From Enchytraeus crypticus (Eukaryota > Annelida > Clitellata > Enchytraeida > Enchytraeidae): 64,000 bases of DNA. The DNA is taken from the NCBI GenBank assembly GCA_905160935.1, contig CAJHZI010000518.1, forward strand, positions 872,501-936,500, in the 5' to 3' direction. Under the pieces are notes generated by a model that was not told where the DNA came from, did no database searches, and was given only the letters and a program-made list of their open reading frames with translations. The position numbers were made by a program, and so were the translations under genes. Shown piece after piece: positions 34,490 to 48,800 of the stretch (positions are counted from its first letter, which is position 1; each line of letters begins with the position of its first letter).

Positions 34490-35898
34490 CGATTCAAAAA
34501 TAATAGTAAATGATGTATATGTAGCTTACGGTGTGCCTCCTTATTTCTTATAATAGATAGGCTACATACTGATTTTTTACTTGTGAAATCGGTGATGAGA
34601 TTTCCGGTTACTTTAATCAGAGCACGATGCTTCTTTAACAATTTAATGTTATGCTGCAAACATAACATTACATTATCGAGCAGTACACTCACCTAAGCCA
34701 CCAAGTAGCTGGATTACAACAGCAACTCCCGGATTGCTGTAATGCATATGAAATTATTAGTTTCTGAAAAATTTTAGATTCAATGCGTACTATTATTTAG
34801 GCCTATAGGCTACATTAAGGTGCGGATTCGGCATAGCCTTTTGTGAAGGGATTAACTCGTTACTCAATGAAGTGCTGTTTCTTAAGCATGATAGCAGCAT
34901 GTCAGTAGGAATATGTATTATGTACCTTGGACCTGTCACTTGGCAAAACACATATTAAGATGGGTAAGTCACTTTGGCAAAACACTAGAGATGGCCAAGT
35001 TAATTGTTTATGACTTTCATGAGTTAAAGCATTATAAAATTATGCAAAAGAAATATTGCAAATTCTAAGAAAATTGGCATCTCTTTTTCGGCGACTTTTC
35101 AAGCGATATACTATGTGCGTTTGAAAATGAAGCATTATTATTTAAGAAATAAATACACTCAATATTTTGGTACTTAGTATGATACTAAGTACCAAAATAA
35201 AGTTTGTTAGCGGCTGGCACCTGCGTGTAGTTATTAAGAGGATATCACATTAAATGTGCACCCCAGTTTGATCTGTTAAAAGTTATATTGTATGAAACTT
35301 GGTTCAATAACGTATACGCTCTGTTAGAAATAAATAACAAAGTAATATTAGAATTATTAATCAAGGAGCATAAAGAGGTTTTTATTAATTTTCTGCTCAT
35401 TTTCTCATAAAAAGGTGTAGCTCGTCCCTGGAGCACACATCACCAAAACCAGAAAATCTTTAATGTTTCATTTGATTAATTAACAAACAAAAAGTTTAAC
35501 TCAACCTTAATCTCGAATGATATTTCTGGAAAGAAGCAAAATTGTATGCACTTTCAGTTTTATATCGGTCCACATTGTCAATTGTCATTGCACTTTCAGT
35601 TTTATATCAGTCCACATAGTCGAATGTCATTGCAAGTGCTTCAGATCAAAATTAAGCGATCTTTCACCAACACTAGACAGTATTTTGCACTTGATTTCAA
35701 CTAAACTACCTACTCGCCCTTAGGACACAGAGTATAAACCAACTATGTTATACAAAGGACAGTTGCTTAGTTACGTGTAGGTATTCCAACTTTCCTTAAC
35801 AGTTCAACATTAAGTTGCTAAACTTCACTGATTGCTTTGAAATAATTCATTATACTGATGGAAACCTACAATTAACGTCATAACAGGATGTCAAAAAC
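34490..35898. other. Tail-to-tail spacer between SENP8 and PHF10
   Basis: Presumably holds both 3' UTRs; candidate AATAAA words occur, but none is placed close enough to be convincing. It also has a perfect 18 bp palindrome and a two-copy 49 bp duplication at about 35538-35635. No further gene seen. Confidence 0.5.
35163..35199. repeat. Perfect 18 bp palindrome with 1 nt centre
   Basis: tattttggtacttagtat, g, atactaagtaccaaaata. Confidence 0.95.
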
Positions 35899-36739
35899 TC
35901 AAAGGGTATTTGAAGATTCACCTACAATGTTTTCTTCAACACCATCCATTGTCTGCACATGATCAACAATCTGACAGCTATTGTTAGAGGGTGACTGAGG
36001 CAATACTTCACCAGCACTGGGTCTGCTTGTCTCTTCAAATGGTAACTTGTCAATATCGTGAGATTTCTCAACCTCATTTGTTTCTTGCAGACTTATCTTA
36101 GTCTGAGTAACATCTGAATCAGACACTATCTGGACTTCCTTTGCTCCATCTTTACTCATCTCACTCGTATCATCCATCATTGATTGGACTTTCTTTTCTA
36201 CAGCGCCATTCTGGTCAACGTCTGCAGCATCCAATGGTGCAGCAGCAGGAGACTCCACACTCTTTTCCTCATCAGTACACACACTTATCTTCTGTGGATT
36301 ATGTTCCACCTCATCTTTACAACGCTCTGATTCTTCCACCACACTACTCTGCTCGTCCTTGCTGGGCTGAACGAGAGACTCGGCTGAGGCACTGTCTTCC
36401 ATTAGACTGGATTTATCATCCATCTGCTCACTGACTCCAGGCTTTGCGTCCAGAGAGCTAGAAACATCCACTTCATTGAGCGGTTCTGTCACGGTCTCAT
36501 CTTTAGCGTTTATGATTTCAGAGGAACCGTTATCTGTCTCGTTATGCTTGTCAGTCCCATTGTCTTCTTGAGATTCATCATTGTCCTCTTGTTTTGAGCT
36601 CTCCTCGGCGTTCATTGTTGCATCGTTAGACTTTTCACTAGTGACTGATTGATTGAGTTGAGCCTTGTTCCTCTGAGCCATCCTCTCAGCCCTGCTCAGC
36701 CGATCCTCTGTTCCAGGGTACCTCCCTCCTCGACCACGC
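35899..36739 (-). CDS. PHF10: PHF10 exon 14 (acidic C-terminal tail)
   Basis: [20 protein letters not shown], then about 250 Glu/Asp/Ser/Asn-rich residues ending GESSNTL and TGA. The RGRGGR codons and acceptor form the unit of the upstream minisatellite. The tail has no domain and is probably disordered. Confidence 0.9.
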
Positions 36740-39700
36740 CTATAACAACACAGAGTAGTTAAGAGTACTTATATACCTTCCTCCTCGACCACGCGTACAA
36801 CAACACAGAGTACTTAATATACCACCCTCCTCGACCACGCCTACAACAACACAGAGTACTTATGTACCTCCCTCCTCGACCACGCCTACAAAAACACAGA
36901 GTACTTAATATACCTTCCTCCTCGACCACGCCTACAACAACACAGAGTACTTAATATACCTTTCTCCTCGACCATGCCTACAACAACACAGAGTACTTAT
37001 ATACCCCCCTTCTCGACCATGCCTACAACAACACAGAGTACTTATATACTTCCCTCCTCGACCACGCCTACAACGACACAGAGTTTTTAATATACCTTCC
37101 TCCTCGACCACGCCTACAACAACACAGAGTACTTAATCTACCTCCCTCCTCGACCACACCTACAACAATACAATAATAGTAACAATAATAACAACTATTA
37201 GAGTGCTACAGTCATCAATGACAACATCGAGCACTATTGAGACAAAATCAAGCCGGCGAGCAAAAATAAGGTCCAAAAACGGTGCAAATTCCAAAATTCG
37301 GATAATCAGTCCAAAGTAAAAGGAATAAAGAAAAGGAGGTTTAGGCGCAGGTCGCTGCTCATGGACACTGGATGGAAAAGATAGGTCTTCAACTGCCTAT
37401 GGAACTGCTCATAGGAAAGGGAAAGCAAAGGCCAATGTGTTTCAAATGAAGATTTCCGAAGATTGGATGGAAGAGAATTCCAGAACTGCGGTGCAGCATG
37501 CTGGAAAGAATGATTAGATAGCTTAGAGCGTGAAGGTAAGCTAGGTCTCACAAGAGTAATTAATTTAGAAGACCGAGTAACAGGATGCGACATCACTTTA
37601 ATCAAGTGAGACATACAAGTTTGTCTAGGGATGGTGATGGACTTGTAGGTTAACGAAGCTGTTTTGTAAATGATACGCTCTTTAATTTTTAGCCAGTGCA
37701 AATACTTAAAAATGGGCGTAACATGTGAGTACTTGGAACTACAAAAAATTGCTAGCGCAATAGAATTCTGAACAAACTGCAATCGATTTATCTCACAGCC
37801 AGGGAGATTTTAAAACAGGAAATTGCAGTAGTCCAATTTCGATTGCACAAGAGCAGCATCAATTGTAGCAGCTGTTTCACGTGACAAATATGGACGTATT
37901 CGACGAAGATCTCGGATATGAAAGAAACACGCTTGTGAAGTTTTAGTTGTGTTCGTGGAAGGTCAGGTGTTTATCAAGGATAACACCGAGATTTCTCACA
38001 GAAGAAACAGGTGATATTGTAATAATAATAATAATAATAATAATAACCCACATTATAGTGAAATGATCAACTACGTTGATATCTATCACTTTTAATACCA
38101 TATGTTAAATCCGTTAGGCAATTTTGTCCATTTTTCGTGTATCCAGTCCAGTGAATGCCCGAGATTTTACTCTCAGATCAGCGCGGCTGGGGTTCGAACT
38201 CACGAGGGTTCAAATCACCTCAGGATCTGTCATTTAAAACTTCATGACGTTATCTGCACCTCTAACCATTGTGCTATCGAGACATTCAATAATTCATGAT
38301 CAATAGAATGAGAAGAGATCAGTGAGCTTAAGACTGTGTAATACCCAAAGATAACGAAAGAGTTTTCTCATTCAGCTTCAAAAGCTGTTGAGGTGTCCCA
38401 ACCAATAAGAATTCAGTCTTAGATGGATAAGTGCCAAAAAATTAGCAGACATCCAAGAGGATATAGACTGAAAACTTTGTTGCAGGAGGGTTTCAGCATC
38501 AGAGTACGAGTTAGGGGTGAAACAAGTGTACATTTGAGTGTCATCAGCATATAGCTCATGATCAATAGAATGAGAAGGGATCATGGAGCTTAAGGGTGTT
38601 GTATAGAGGTTGAAAAGTATAGCACCAAGAACGGAGCCTTGAGGCACACCATACTTTAAGTGGGAAGGCGAAGAGATGTACTCCATCACTTTCACACTAA
38701 AAGAACGATCCGTTGGATAGGAGAACCAATCAAGAACAATTCCACGAATATCGAACCAGGAAGAAAGACGTTCCAGAAGAATATTGTGATCAATGGTATC
38801 AAAAGCGGCCAAAAGATCAATCATACATAATCCAGTTAAGCGTTGTGTGCACATAGCATTAACAATAGAATTGCACACAGATACAAGCACTGTTTCAGTT
38901 GAACGATGCTTAGTATAAGCAGCTTGATGCTTATTAAATAGATCATTGTAAGAGAGATGAGTAGAAAACCTCTGAAGAACAATTCTTTCAGTGAGTTTAG
39001 ATAGGTATGACAGATTAGATATAGACCTGTAATTTAACTATGATTCCTTATCCAGTGTGGGCTTTTTAAGCAATGGAGTAATAACTGCAAGCTTAAAAGC
39101 GCAAGGAAATATGCCAGTAGAAAGAGAGAGATTAACAATCAATGTCAATACAGGAGCAAGTATGTGAATACACTTCTTTAAAAGAGAGGTTGGGATATAG
39201 GGTCCAAGTCACAATGCTTGGCTGAAAAGTCTAAAACTAATCTAGTAATCTCTTCAATTGTAACTGGAGTGAAATTAGAAAGCTCATCCTTGGAATGAGT
39301 CTCTATTGGAGTATGAGGAGTAGAGTTAGGAGCTGGAGAGATAGATGCTCTAAGATTGCTTATCTTATCACTAATGTAACTGGAAAACTGCACAGAGTAT
39401 TTAATATACCTCCCTCCTCAACCACGCCTACAACAACACAGAGTACTTAATATACCTTCCTCCTTGACCACGCCTACAACAACACAGAGTATTTAATATA
39501 CCTCCCTCCTCGACCACGCCTACAACAACACAGAGTACTTACTATACCTTCCTCCTCGACCACGCCTACAACAACACAGAGTACTTAATATACCTTCCTC
39601 CTCGACTATGCCTACAACAACTCAGAGTACTTAATATACCTTCCTCCTCGACCACGCCTACAACAACACAGAGTACTTAATTCGACCCTGAGTAATTAAC

Positions 39701-39765
39701 CTGTATTAATCAATTGCTGTTGTTGTGATCTTAAGCATTTAAAACAAAACATTATTTCAGAACTC

Positions 39766-39806
<41 letters not shown>

Positions 39807-42800
39807 GTTTTCTCCGTCATAATTTACATACATTGACAGTCAATTTTACATTGGTAAATAGCTGAAGCGATTTTCTATAAATAAAATTTCATTGATCATA
39901 AAAATACAGCAAGTAATTGCTAAATCTACACAATTTAGAAGGCCATTTCAGAATAGAAGTCTATCAGTTATATTTTATCAGCATCACAGCTTAAGCGTCT
40001 AAGAGAATAGATTTCACAAGCAATATATTTGATAATTAATAAATCCAATTAGCACAAAATTTACAAATGAACTTACAAATTTATATATAATTTACAAGTT
40101 TTAAAAAATAACCTTGGCTTAGATTTGACAACTCCATCCACTTGTTTCTCTTCAGAGATTTTATCAGATTTTTTATCAGATTTTGTCTGCTGCTTAGCCA
40201 AACACTTGGGACAATCCCAGCGCCCTTCAGGAAGTGTGTCCAGTCCCACGCAGTAAGTATGATATCCACGATCACAGTGATCACAGAAAAGCATCTTCTC
40301 CTATAACGGAACAGTAAATAACTGTTAAACATGATCACAGTGATCACAGAACAGCATCTTCTCATACAACATACCAGTAAATACCTGTTAAAAATGATCA
40401 CAAGTAAAAAAGCCTTAAAGCTGCTTTTAACGTCTGTTTCATTTTTCAAAAGCTGCATGAGTGACAGGCAAGCCAAGGATTTGAACCCCTCACATACTGA
40501 TCCGCAGTTGTATAGCTTACCGATATCGCCACCGGCTCCAGCCAGTGGCGATGAAGATTAGGATGTACACTTAGGACCCCACTAAACAAGACCACAATTA
40601 TCACAGTAATGAACATTTTTCAAGCAAGAGTTCAGAAAACTGAAGAACATGTTATGATCTGAATAATCAAAACTGCAAATTTCTAGCATCATCCCTTTAA
40701 ATTTTCATCGTTTAAACACAGTCACTCATAGTCTCTAATATGACCGCAACTTTAAAAAATCACAGGAGACAACAGAACAGTATTTCTTTATAATATCTTT
40801 TCTCTGATCAATTAATCATAGCACTCAGCTCCTATATCATAAGTGGACTTAGGTTAAGAAAAAATCTTCAGCCTCCAGTATTTTGAGAGTAGTGAATAAG
40901 AACATACACAGGCCAGTAAGTAGACTTCAAACCGGTCACTGACATACGAGATAGGAAACTGACGTTGAACATGGTTTTAGACTCTATCTTTAAACAATTT
41001 ATTAAGCTAGCTTAGTCGAAAGCTTTGCAGTACAAATATACAATACTACTTAGCATAAATCATCATCATCTTCCCTTAATTCCCAGTTTAATTAGAGTCA
41101 GACATACTAATAAACCTTCTCCAATCCTCTCTGTCCCACACCATATCATCAGCCAATCCGCAATTTTTCATGTCCTTCTTAATCACCGCATCCCACGTCA
41201 GTTGTGGTCCACCACGCTCTAGCCTAACAAACAGCTCTTCCCTCTAAATCTCTTTTCTACATCCTCATCTGCCTTTCTCATAATATGCCCATACCATCTC
41301 AATCTCGACTGAGCCAACCTATCCTAGGTCCACTTAACATTCAAATTCATTCCCACATATTCATTATCCATTCTGTACTTCTTAGTTTTATCACAACACT
41401 CCGAACCATACATCAATACTGGCCTTATCACAGAACTATAAAATTTGCCTTTCAATCTTCGTGGTATTTTCCTATCACACAGCACTCCACTAGCTGCCTT
41501 CCACTTAGCCCACCCAGCCTGAATTTTACCAGTAACCTCCTTTTCCAACTCCGTAACCTTCCATACCTTTCTAACTTCCTAAGTTTCAATACCTTTTCCA
41601 ACTTTCCACCTATTTAGCAAAAAGAAAATCAATAAAGAAGCAAACAAAATCTTTGCTCACTTCATCCTGCGAATTCTTGCATTTAATGCAAGCCTTGCAT
41701 TCCATGCACTGCCAGCGATAAGCCTTTATAACAGGTATCATTTCTTTTGTCAAATCCAAACAGGTTGGATGACCTAACAGAAACAGAGAAATATTACAAT
41801 TATTTGTGAAATTTGTTTAAGTACAATAAGCCATAGGAAACAAAAATTTAATGGTATGATATACAGTGTAGCTTTATTGACCGGTTGTACAACAAATTTA
41901 ATTAAACATACAAGAAAAAGCTGGGTACACCAAATCAATGTCAGTAGTTTCATTTCCACTTTTTAATGGTTTCAAATTGTTTATTTGTTCATTTCAGTAC
42001 AGATTATATAAACAGTAGGAAATACAAAAAATTTCTATTAGACTACCAAGTACAGTAAAACGGTTGATAGCCATGCAATTGAATATTGCCAAATTAAGAA
42101 TCAGTCAAAAGACCAGATACAGGCAAGTTAAAACTCAAAATAAATTTTTAAAAATTTGCCAAATAAACATTTATAAAATATGTAATTTTTAATGGGTATT
42201 AGTTATATACTTTAAAAAATACTAAAAAATACTTACATAGTATGTACTTTAAATAATGAAAGGTGCAAAGGTTTAACAAATTTTACCTGCAAAGTGACAT
42301 ACCACCTTAGGGCCAGCCCAGCCATCAATAGGCTAAGAACACAGAGACTTAGAAATTATGATCATTCATATATTCATTAAATATTCAAAGCATTAATCAA
42401 TTATTACTATTGCATTAAGCCTTACATGCAGTAAGTCTCATATAAGAATCTTGCTTGTTTTTATATTTACTTTTCATATTGTAGTATAACTAAAACAATT
42501 ACTTTAAAGATCGTACAATGTGAAGTAAATAGACTTACTACAAGTGCGACACTGAGCACAACTGATGAGATCATCAAATTCCCCGTTCTTATTTCTGTCT
42601 GTCTGATTACATATAGAACACATCGGCACGATCGGAATGTTCTGAAAAAAAAAAAAAAAATGTACATAATTATAAATATAAAAACTATTTCTTAGATGTA
42701 GTGTGTATATATACACAAATGTCTTCGTCTTTAGAGTATTTCAACTGAATTCCATAGGCTACCACACATTTTATCACAAAAGCAAAACATTATAATCCAA

Positions 42801-45800
42801 AATATGGGCACATATAAGATTTCAAACCATTTCCATTTTATAGCTATCATTTCAAAGTCATAATTAACGTCAGATGTATTAACCTGCATGTATTAAACCG
42901 CTAACAATAATATTAATACTAATGCACTAATACTTCGATTGAATGGTTACTGATACATATTAAATGCAGAACTGAGGCGGAAATAAATTAACGAAAACGT
43001 AAGTTACGTACACGTTATATTTATGAATATTACTTATATCAGTTTACTTTCAATGCTAATTTAAAAAACAGTACAACAAAAGAAACTACAGTAAACAATT
43101 AATGCTGGTAATATAATAGAGAGAGAGAGAGAGATATGTTTTATTTTCACAAAATTTCAGAGAGATCACATCAATGAACGCGTGAAAAAAAAATTAAATA
43201 GCCATTATCAGAATCTAAGTAATAAGTGCAATACGTCCTGAAAGTGCAAAAATACGTCTTGTAAGTGCACAATTAAAACAAAAACAAAAAAATGTATATA
43301 ATAAATTGAATAAAAACTAGGCCATCATATAAATAATAATAATAAATAATAAATTTCATTCCTGTTAAGCTCCTTAGTAGGAGTCTACCAAAAAGTTTGA
43401 GACCACGGCAGGTCGTCATGACTGAGGCAGCACGACATAAAACTTGAGACAACAGCAGGTCGTCATGACTGAGGCAACACTACATAAAACTTGAGACTAC
43501 AGCAAGTCGTCATGCCTGAAGCATCACTACATAAAACTTGAGACCACAGCAGGTCAAAATACTCATGTAAAACTACAGTAGAGCAATTGGACAAGTAAGA
43601 CACGCACTATTTAATGTTCAACAACCAATCAGAGATTCCTGAAAAACTTGACAGCCTCCATACGAAAATGACAACGGATTTAAAGGATTGCTTTATATGA
43701 CAATTTATATTTATTTCTAATAGTATTTATTAATACAGTTAGTATGGTAAACACTAAAATAAAACTAAAAGATTTAAGCCAGATAATACGGTTGACCTAC
43801 CCGTTTCCTAACGCAAGACTTGTATTTGGCAGTGGGAGAAGGCGCGTCCTGCGACATCCTCCTGCTGCACGACATCTTATCAGACGGAGGCAGTTTAATG
43901 CGCCTCGTGGGTGACTGACTGCGACTGTTGGATGGAGTCTTGATGGAGGATAACCTGGAGCTGCTGCTGTGGTTGCTGTGTAGAGCATAGTTAGAGTCCT
44001 GACTGCTTTCATTCACTTCTAGCGCTGATCCGCTTTCCAGCGCTGCCTTCATCGACACTCCCAGAGTTGAGCAGCCCTCAGCCACTATCCTCACTGACTC
44101 ATTCGGCTCAATCACATCCTGTTTACTCTCCACCAAGGAAGGCTCAGCTGATTTCTAAACGTTATCATTAACACAGGCTCATAACAGTGGGAGTCAATTT
44201 CATAATTTCGACAAAAATAAGTGTTATTTACTAGAGCCACTGGAACACTTTATAATCAAGGATTTATAAAGAAAGCATTCCAATCTTCTAGTTGATGATG
44301 CGTCTCGAATGTAGTTCAATGTTACATAGCAACTTTCGATATGTTAACGAACCAAAAACATTCATGTAAAGGCGTCACAAGTGTAAACAGATATATTTAC
44401 ATTTAGAATGCAAAAACCAGTAAATAAAATGGATACTTTAGTAAATAACAGTTAAGGATTGCATGTCAAAAGTGCTGCATGCCGCATTAACCTGACACAT
44501 AATCAGTTTAGAAACAAGCCCCAAAACACTTGATCTGAAACTTAATCGTGAATCCGTGCTAGCTATAACGTGCGATCTACAACAAACCAGCAATAAATAT
44601 TAACAAAACATTCAGAAATCTTCAGACAAAGTGATTCTAAAGTGTACATAGTTAAACAGTTATACTTCAGATTTCTCGTCTTCTTTGAGCTGTGGAGGCT
44701 GGAGGCTCTTGAAAGGCTCATCGTCAGAGTCGACTGCAGTGACATCGTTGGGATCAACGTAGAGAGACTTGAGCTGCTTGTGCGGCGTGTAGAGCACAGT
44801 GTTGATAGGAAAATATCTCAACTCTTCTGCTGTGTACCTATAACAACAACAACAACATCACAGTGTTGAGTGTTGATAAGAAAATATCTAAACTCTTCTG
44901 CTGTGTACCTATAACAACAACAACATCACAGTGTTGATAGGAAAATATCAAAACTCTTCTGCTGTGTACCTGTACCAACAACAACAACACAGTGTTGATA
45001 GGAAAATATCTCAGCTCTTCTGCTGTGTACTTATACCAACAACAACACAGCGTTGATAGGAAATGCCACAGCTTTTCTGTCGTGTAACTATATCAACCAT
45101 AGCAACATACATATAACAAATTCTGCATCATATGAACACATATACGTGTTAATAGTGAGTGCATAAACACACAAGTCAAACATACCCAATGAATGTTACA
45201 CAATGGGCACACTAGTTTAACAAGAAAGAGGTCCGAATTCTAAAAACGAGATACGATATAAGAATATTGTTAAGTAGATGACAGAGTTGGAGTTATGATG
45301 GGTATTATTATTTTGGTAGTATGTTGTCTGATGAACAATATACAATAGTTCCACACGATAAGATACCATCTCTAATACTCTGCAGTGTACGTGTGGTAGA
45401 GAAATAGACGTTAAACTTTATTTTATGGCTAAGCTTTACAACTTTAATTTTACTTAAGTCTTCTTATTATTTTAATTAATCTATAAACATTTTCATCTCT
45501 GTATCCATTGCCCAGTAACATGGCAGATCAAAGCAAATATTCATACTCACTATACTATATGTCTGCTTAATGCTTTTCATGCGCATCCCATCCAACGAGT
45601 TTATCGCAAGAGAACACTCACAAAAGTCATGTTTTTATATCAAACATTAATTAATGTTTCCTTTAAAGATTGAGAAATTATGCAATAATAGCTGAGAATG
45701 AAAGATGAGATAGCTTTCTGCTGTTTTCATCCGTAATTGTTTAATCGCCTCTCACAACATGCACAATACATGCTGATCTATCTTATAATGATCTCAATGC

Positions 45801-48800
45801 AGCATGGCTAAGCAATAACACAAGCATACAAACCAACATAGACAAGATGCATCACAACACACACTCAATCACTTAATTATTCACCTCAATGAATGTCAGA
45901 TAAATCATGTCACAGTATTAATATAACTCACAAGTGCCAATGATAAAAGAAAATCAAACCGTTTATAATATTCTTGAAACTGTCCTGGTATAAGAGCAAC
46001 AGGATATGAAGTCCGAGAAGGGGAACATATGATCTCAACCTGTTTCTGTGGACGATGTACCTCCTGCGATAAAATTCAGGTAGATTAAAAAGTATTGAGT
46101 CGTATGTTTTAACATTTTCATCAAAATCAACAAAATAGAACTCAGGCGTAGGGATAGATGCCGAATCAAAAACAAAGAAAGGAAATACACTACATTTAAA
46201 CACAATGACAGCTTGCTGATCACTTTAAAATAATCAAGTGACACTACGGGTTGGATGAACCAACAATATATCCACAAGACTGAATACAGTCAACACAAAT
46301 TTCTAATTTAGAGTTGCACGTTGTGGATGTTCAGCACTCAGGGTTAATACTTAAGTCAGTAATGAAGTTCAGAATATAATTTAAAAAAATAAATATCAAC
46401 AAATGTTACTATATTTATAACAATAAAAAAGCTGAATAACAACTGTTACTTAAAAATGATACATGGCAGTTGAAAAAATCAATTATGCTATTATAATTCA
46501 CAAAATGTAATGTTAAATGAACTTTTTATTATTCTATGCTTCAGAAACTGAGTAGGTTTATCAGAGTGATCACCAGAGACAATGGTACTGTACGTATGAC
46601 CGGATACATACAGATTACAGTGATCACCAGAGACAACGTACTGAATGTATGACCTGATACATACAGATTACAGTGATCACCAGATACAATGTACTGTTTG
46701 TATGACCTGATACATACAGATTACAGTGATCACCAGAGACAACGTACTGTATGACATGGCGGTACAAGGTGTCAAGGTGACACTGCAGAAACACCAAAAT
46801 TATAAAAGCTACATGAAATAAATATCATACGTAAGTCTGTAGATCAAAGTATGCTCGTTGTCTCTCTCTTCTGAGTTTCTTGTTGAAATCTACAGCAGAC
46901 TTAATGGCCTTCTTCATCAAATATTCCGCCTTGTTCTTCTCAGAATTTGCCTGCTTCAGAAATAAAATGTCATGGCGGTTTGTTATTTGTATCTTAACAA
47001 TCTCATATATATTTAGTAGTAACAGCAAAGTTTTAGTATCCATTTCCTCATCGAAGAGTGATGTCAGAGATATATTGCATATATGAAACACTGTGACAAT
47101 CGCTATAATGCAACATACTGCAGAATATGTTTATGTGGCCTAGAAAACTTGTCTCAACTATGAACTCAACCAACCTCATGTTGCTTGTTCAGCTCATTCA
47201 GCTTCTGAGCTCTACGTTTCCGTAAAACCTTCGTGTACTCCTGCATCAGAGAAATATATTAAATTCCCTCATTAAAATAAACACTCGCTATATGATAACA
47301 TTAAGAAATAAAACCACAAATACTAATACTATTTCTCAGTACATTATTTCAAAGCATAACAGTTTATCTTCTATGAATTGCATAGCCAATACTACACTAT
47401 TATAAGCGCAACACTATATACATTTTTGTACAATGAAAAAGATAAAAAACTACAATACATGATAATCAAAATACATGATAAAATAATTAATTAATCACAA
47501 TACTATATTAACGATGTAATAATCACATTACTACATAAATGATACCATAATCAAATGCTACATACAGTGTAAGAGAGACATCAAAATTAAATTTTTACAT
47601 GGCACACAATACAATATAATTGCAATACCTTACATACTGAATACATTTTATATTTTGCAATATTAACTAATTACACATATTTGGAGGTTTTTCTTGAATT
47701 TGCTTTTGCCACATTTTATAGACTTCTGCATTTTTAGCTCATCGGCTTTTCTTTGGCTTCAGAGTGTTGGACAAAATTATTGACAATGATAAATAATATA
47801 AAGATATTGAAAGTAACACTCTAATTGTGAGATAGTGTTGTTACAGAGAGACAGAGAATTATAGTCATACTACTCCTCACACAATACCATATTCACAAAA
47901 CTATATATCAGAAGAATAACACTGTCACACACAGAGATAAGCAAACCAACCTCAAACTTGTCAGGATAATCTCTAGCCATGAGATCAAATACCTCATCAG
48001 TTCTCAAGGCTGTTAAACCTGAGCAGAAAAACACCAGCAAAACTACCACCATCGTCACGCATTCTCACTCAGTTCATGGCGGTGCACTGAGAATAAATTT
48101 TATTCACACTATTGCTTGCCACAACAAATGCAAATATGTTCAAGATTGTAAGCATTGATCCAATATAAATTCTCTTTCTTGGTTTTCAGCGTTAATTTGG
48201 CTTTAAATTTTAGACATATTTAGCAATCATTTCAATCAAAGCATGTGTTTAGTTTGGAAAGTTCAGTTTAAAAGTGTCCATGAAATACTATTTTCCTTTC
48301 GAACATCATCTAAAAATCTGAGAAAAACCAAAAAAAAAATCTGAGGAAAGTATTCAAAATAAATTACAGCATGATGATTTAAACAATAATTGCAATTGGC
48401 ATCCAGACATTACTAACTGTTCAGTAATTAACATATTACAACATCATTCCCTTTATTAACAGGAAATAAAGAAATAAACTATAAATCTTGAAATTCATGA
48501 TGGACACTTCTTTTGCATGTCAATCTGATTTCTCTAAACTGCAGACACTTTTCCATATTGTTCAGATCTGTCAAATTTTCAGGCACTTACTAACAAACCT
48601 ATAAAAAACCCTACACAAGTACATCAATATGCAGATTATGAATTTTGGAGTACTTATATTTCATCTTCAAATAATCAGAAATTACAATAAATTAAGTTTA
48701 CAGACTGAGCCAGTAGCACAATTGGTTATGTGCTCAACAGAATATATCGGTAAGAGCATGGTTTAAATCCAGTGCTCATTCTATAGGCATCAAATGGCAT

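Noticed and set aside
36141..36434. Plus-strand frame (97 codons) over PHF10 exon 14
   Set aside because: Antisense shadow of the acidic tail.
36725..37170. CRISPR-like regular repeats
   Set aside because: No unique spacers between units; it is a minisatellite in an animal intron.
40081..40476. 131-codon minus-strand frame overlapping PHF10 exon 13
   Set aside because: Wrong phase; produced by the open duplication of the exon boundary. The PHD2 frame is the real one.
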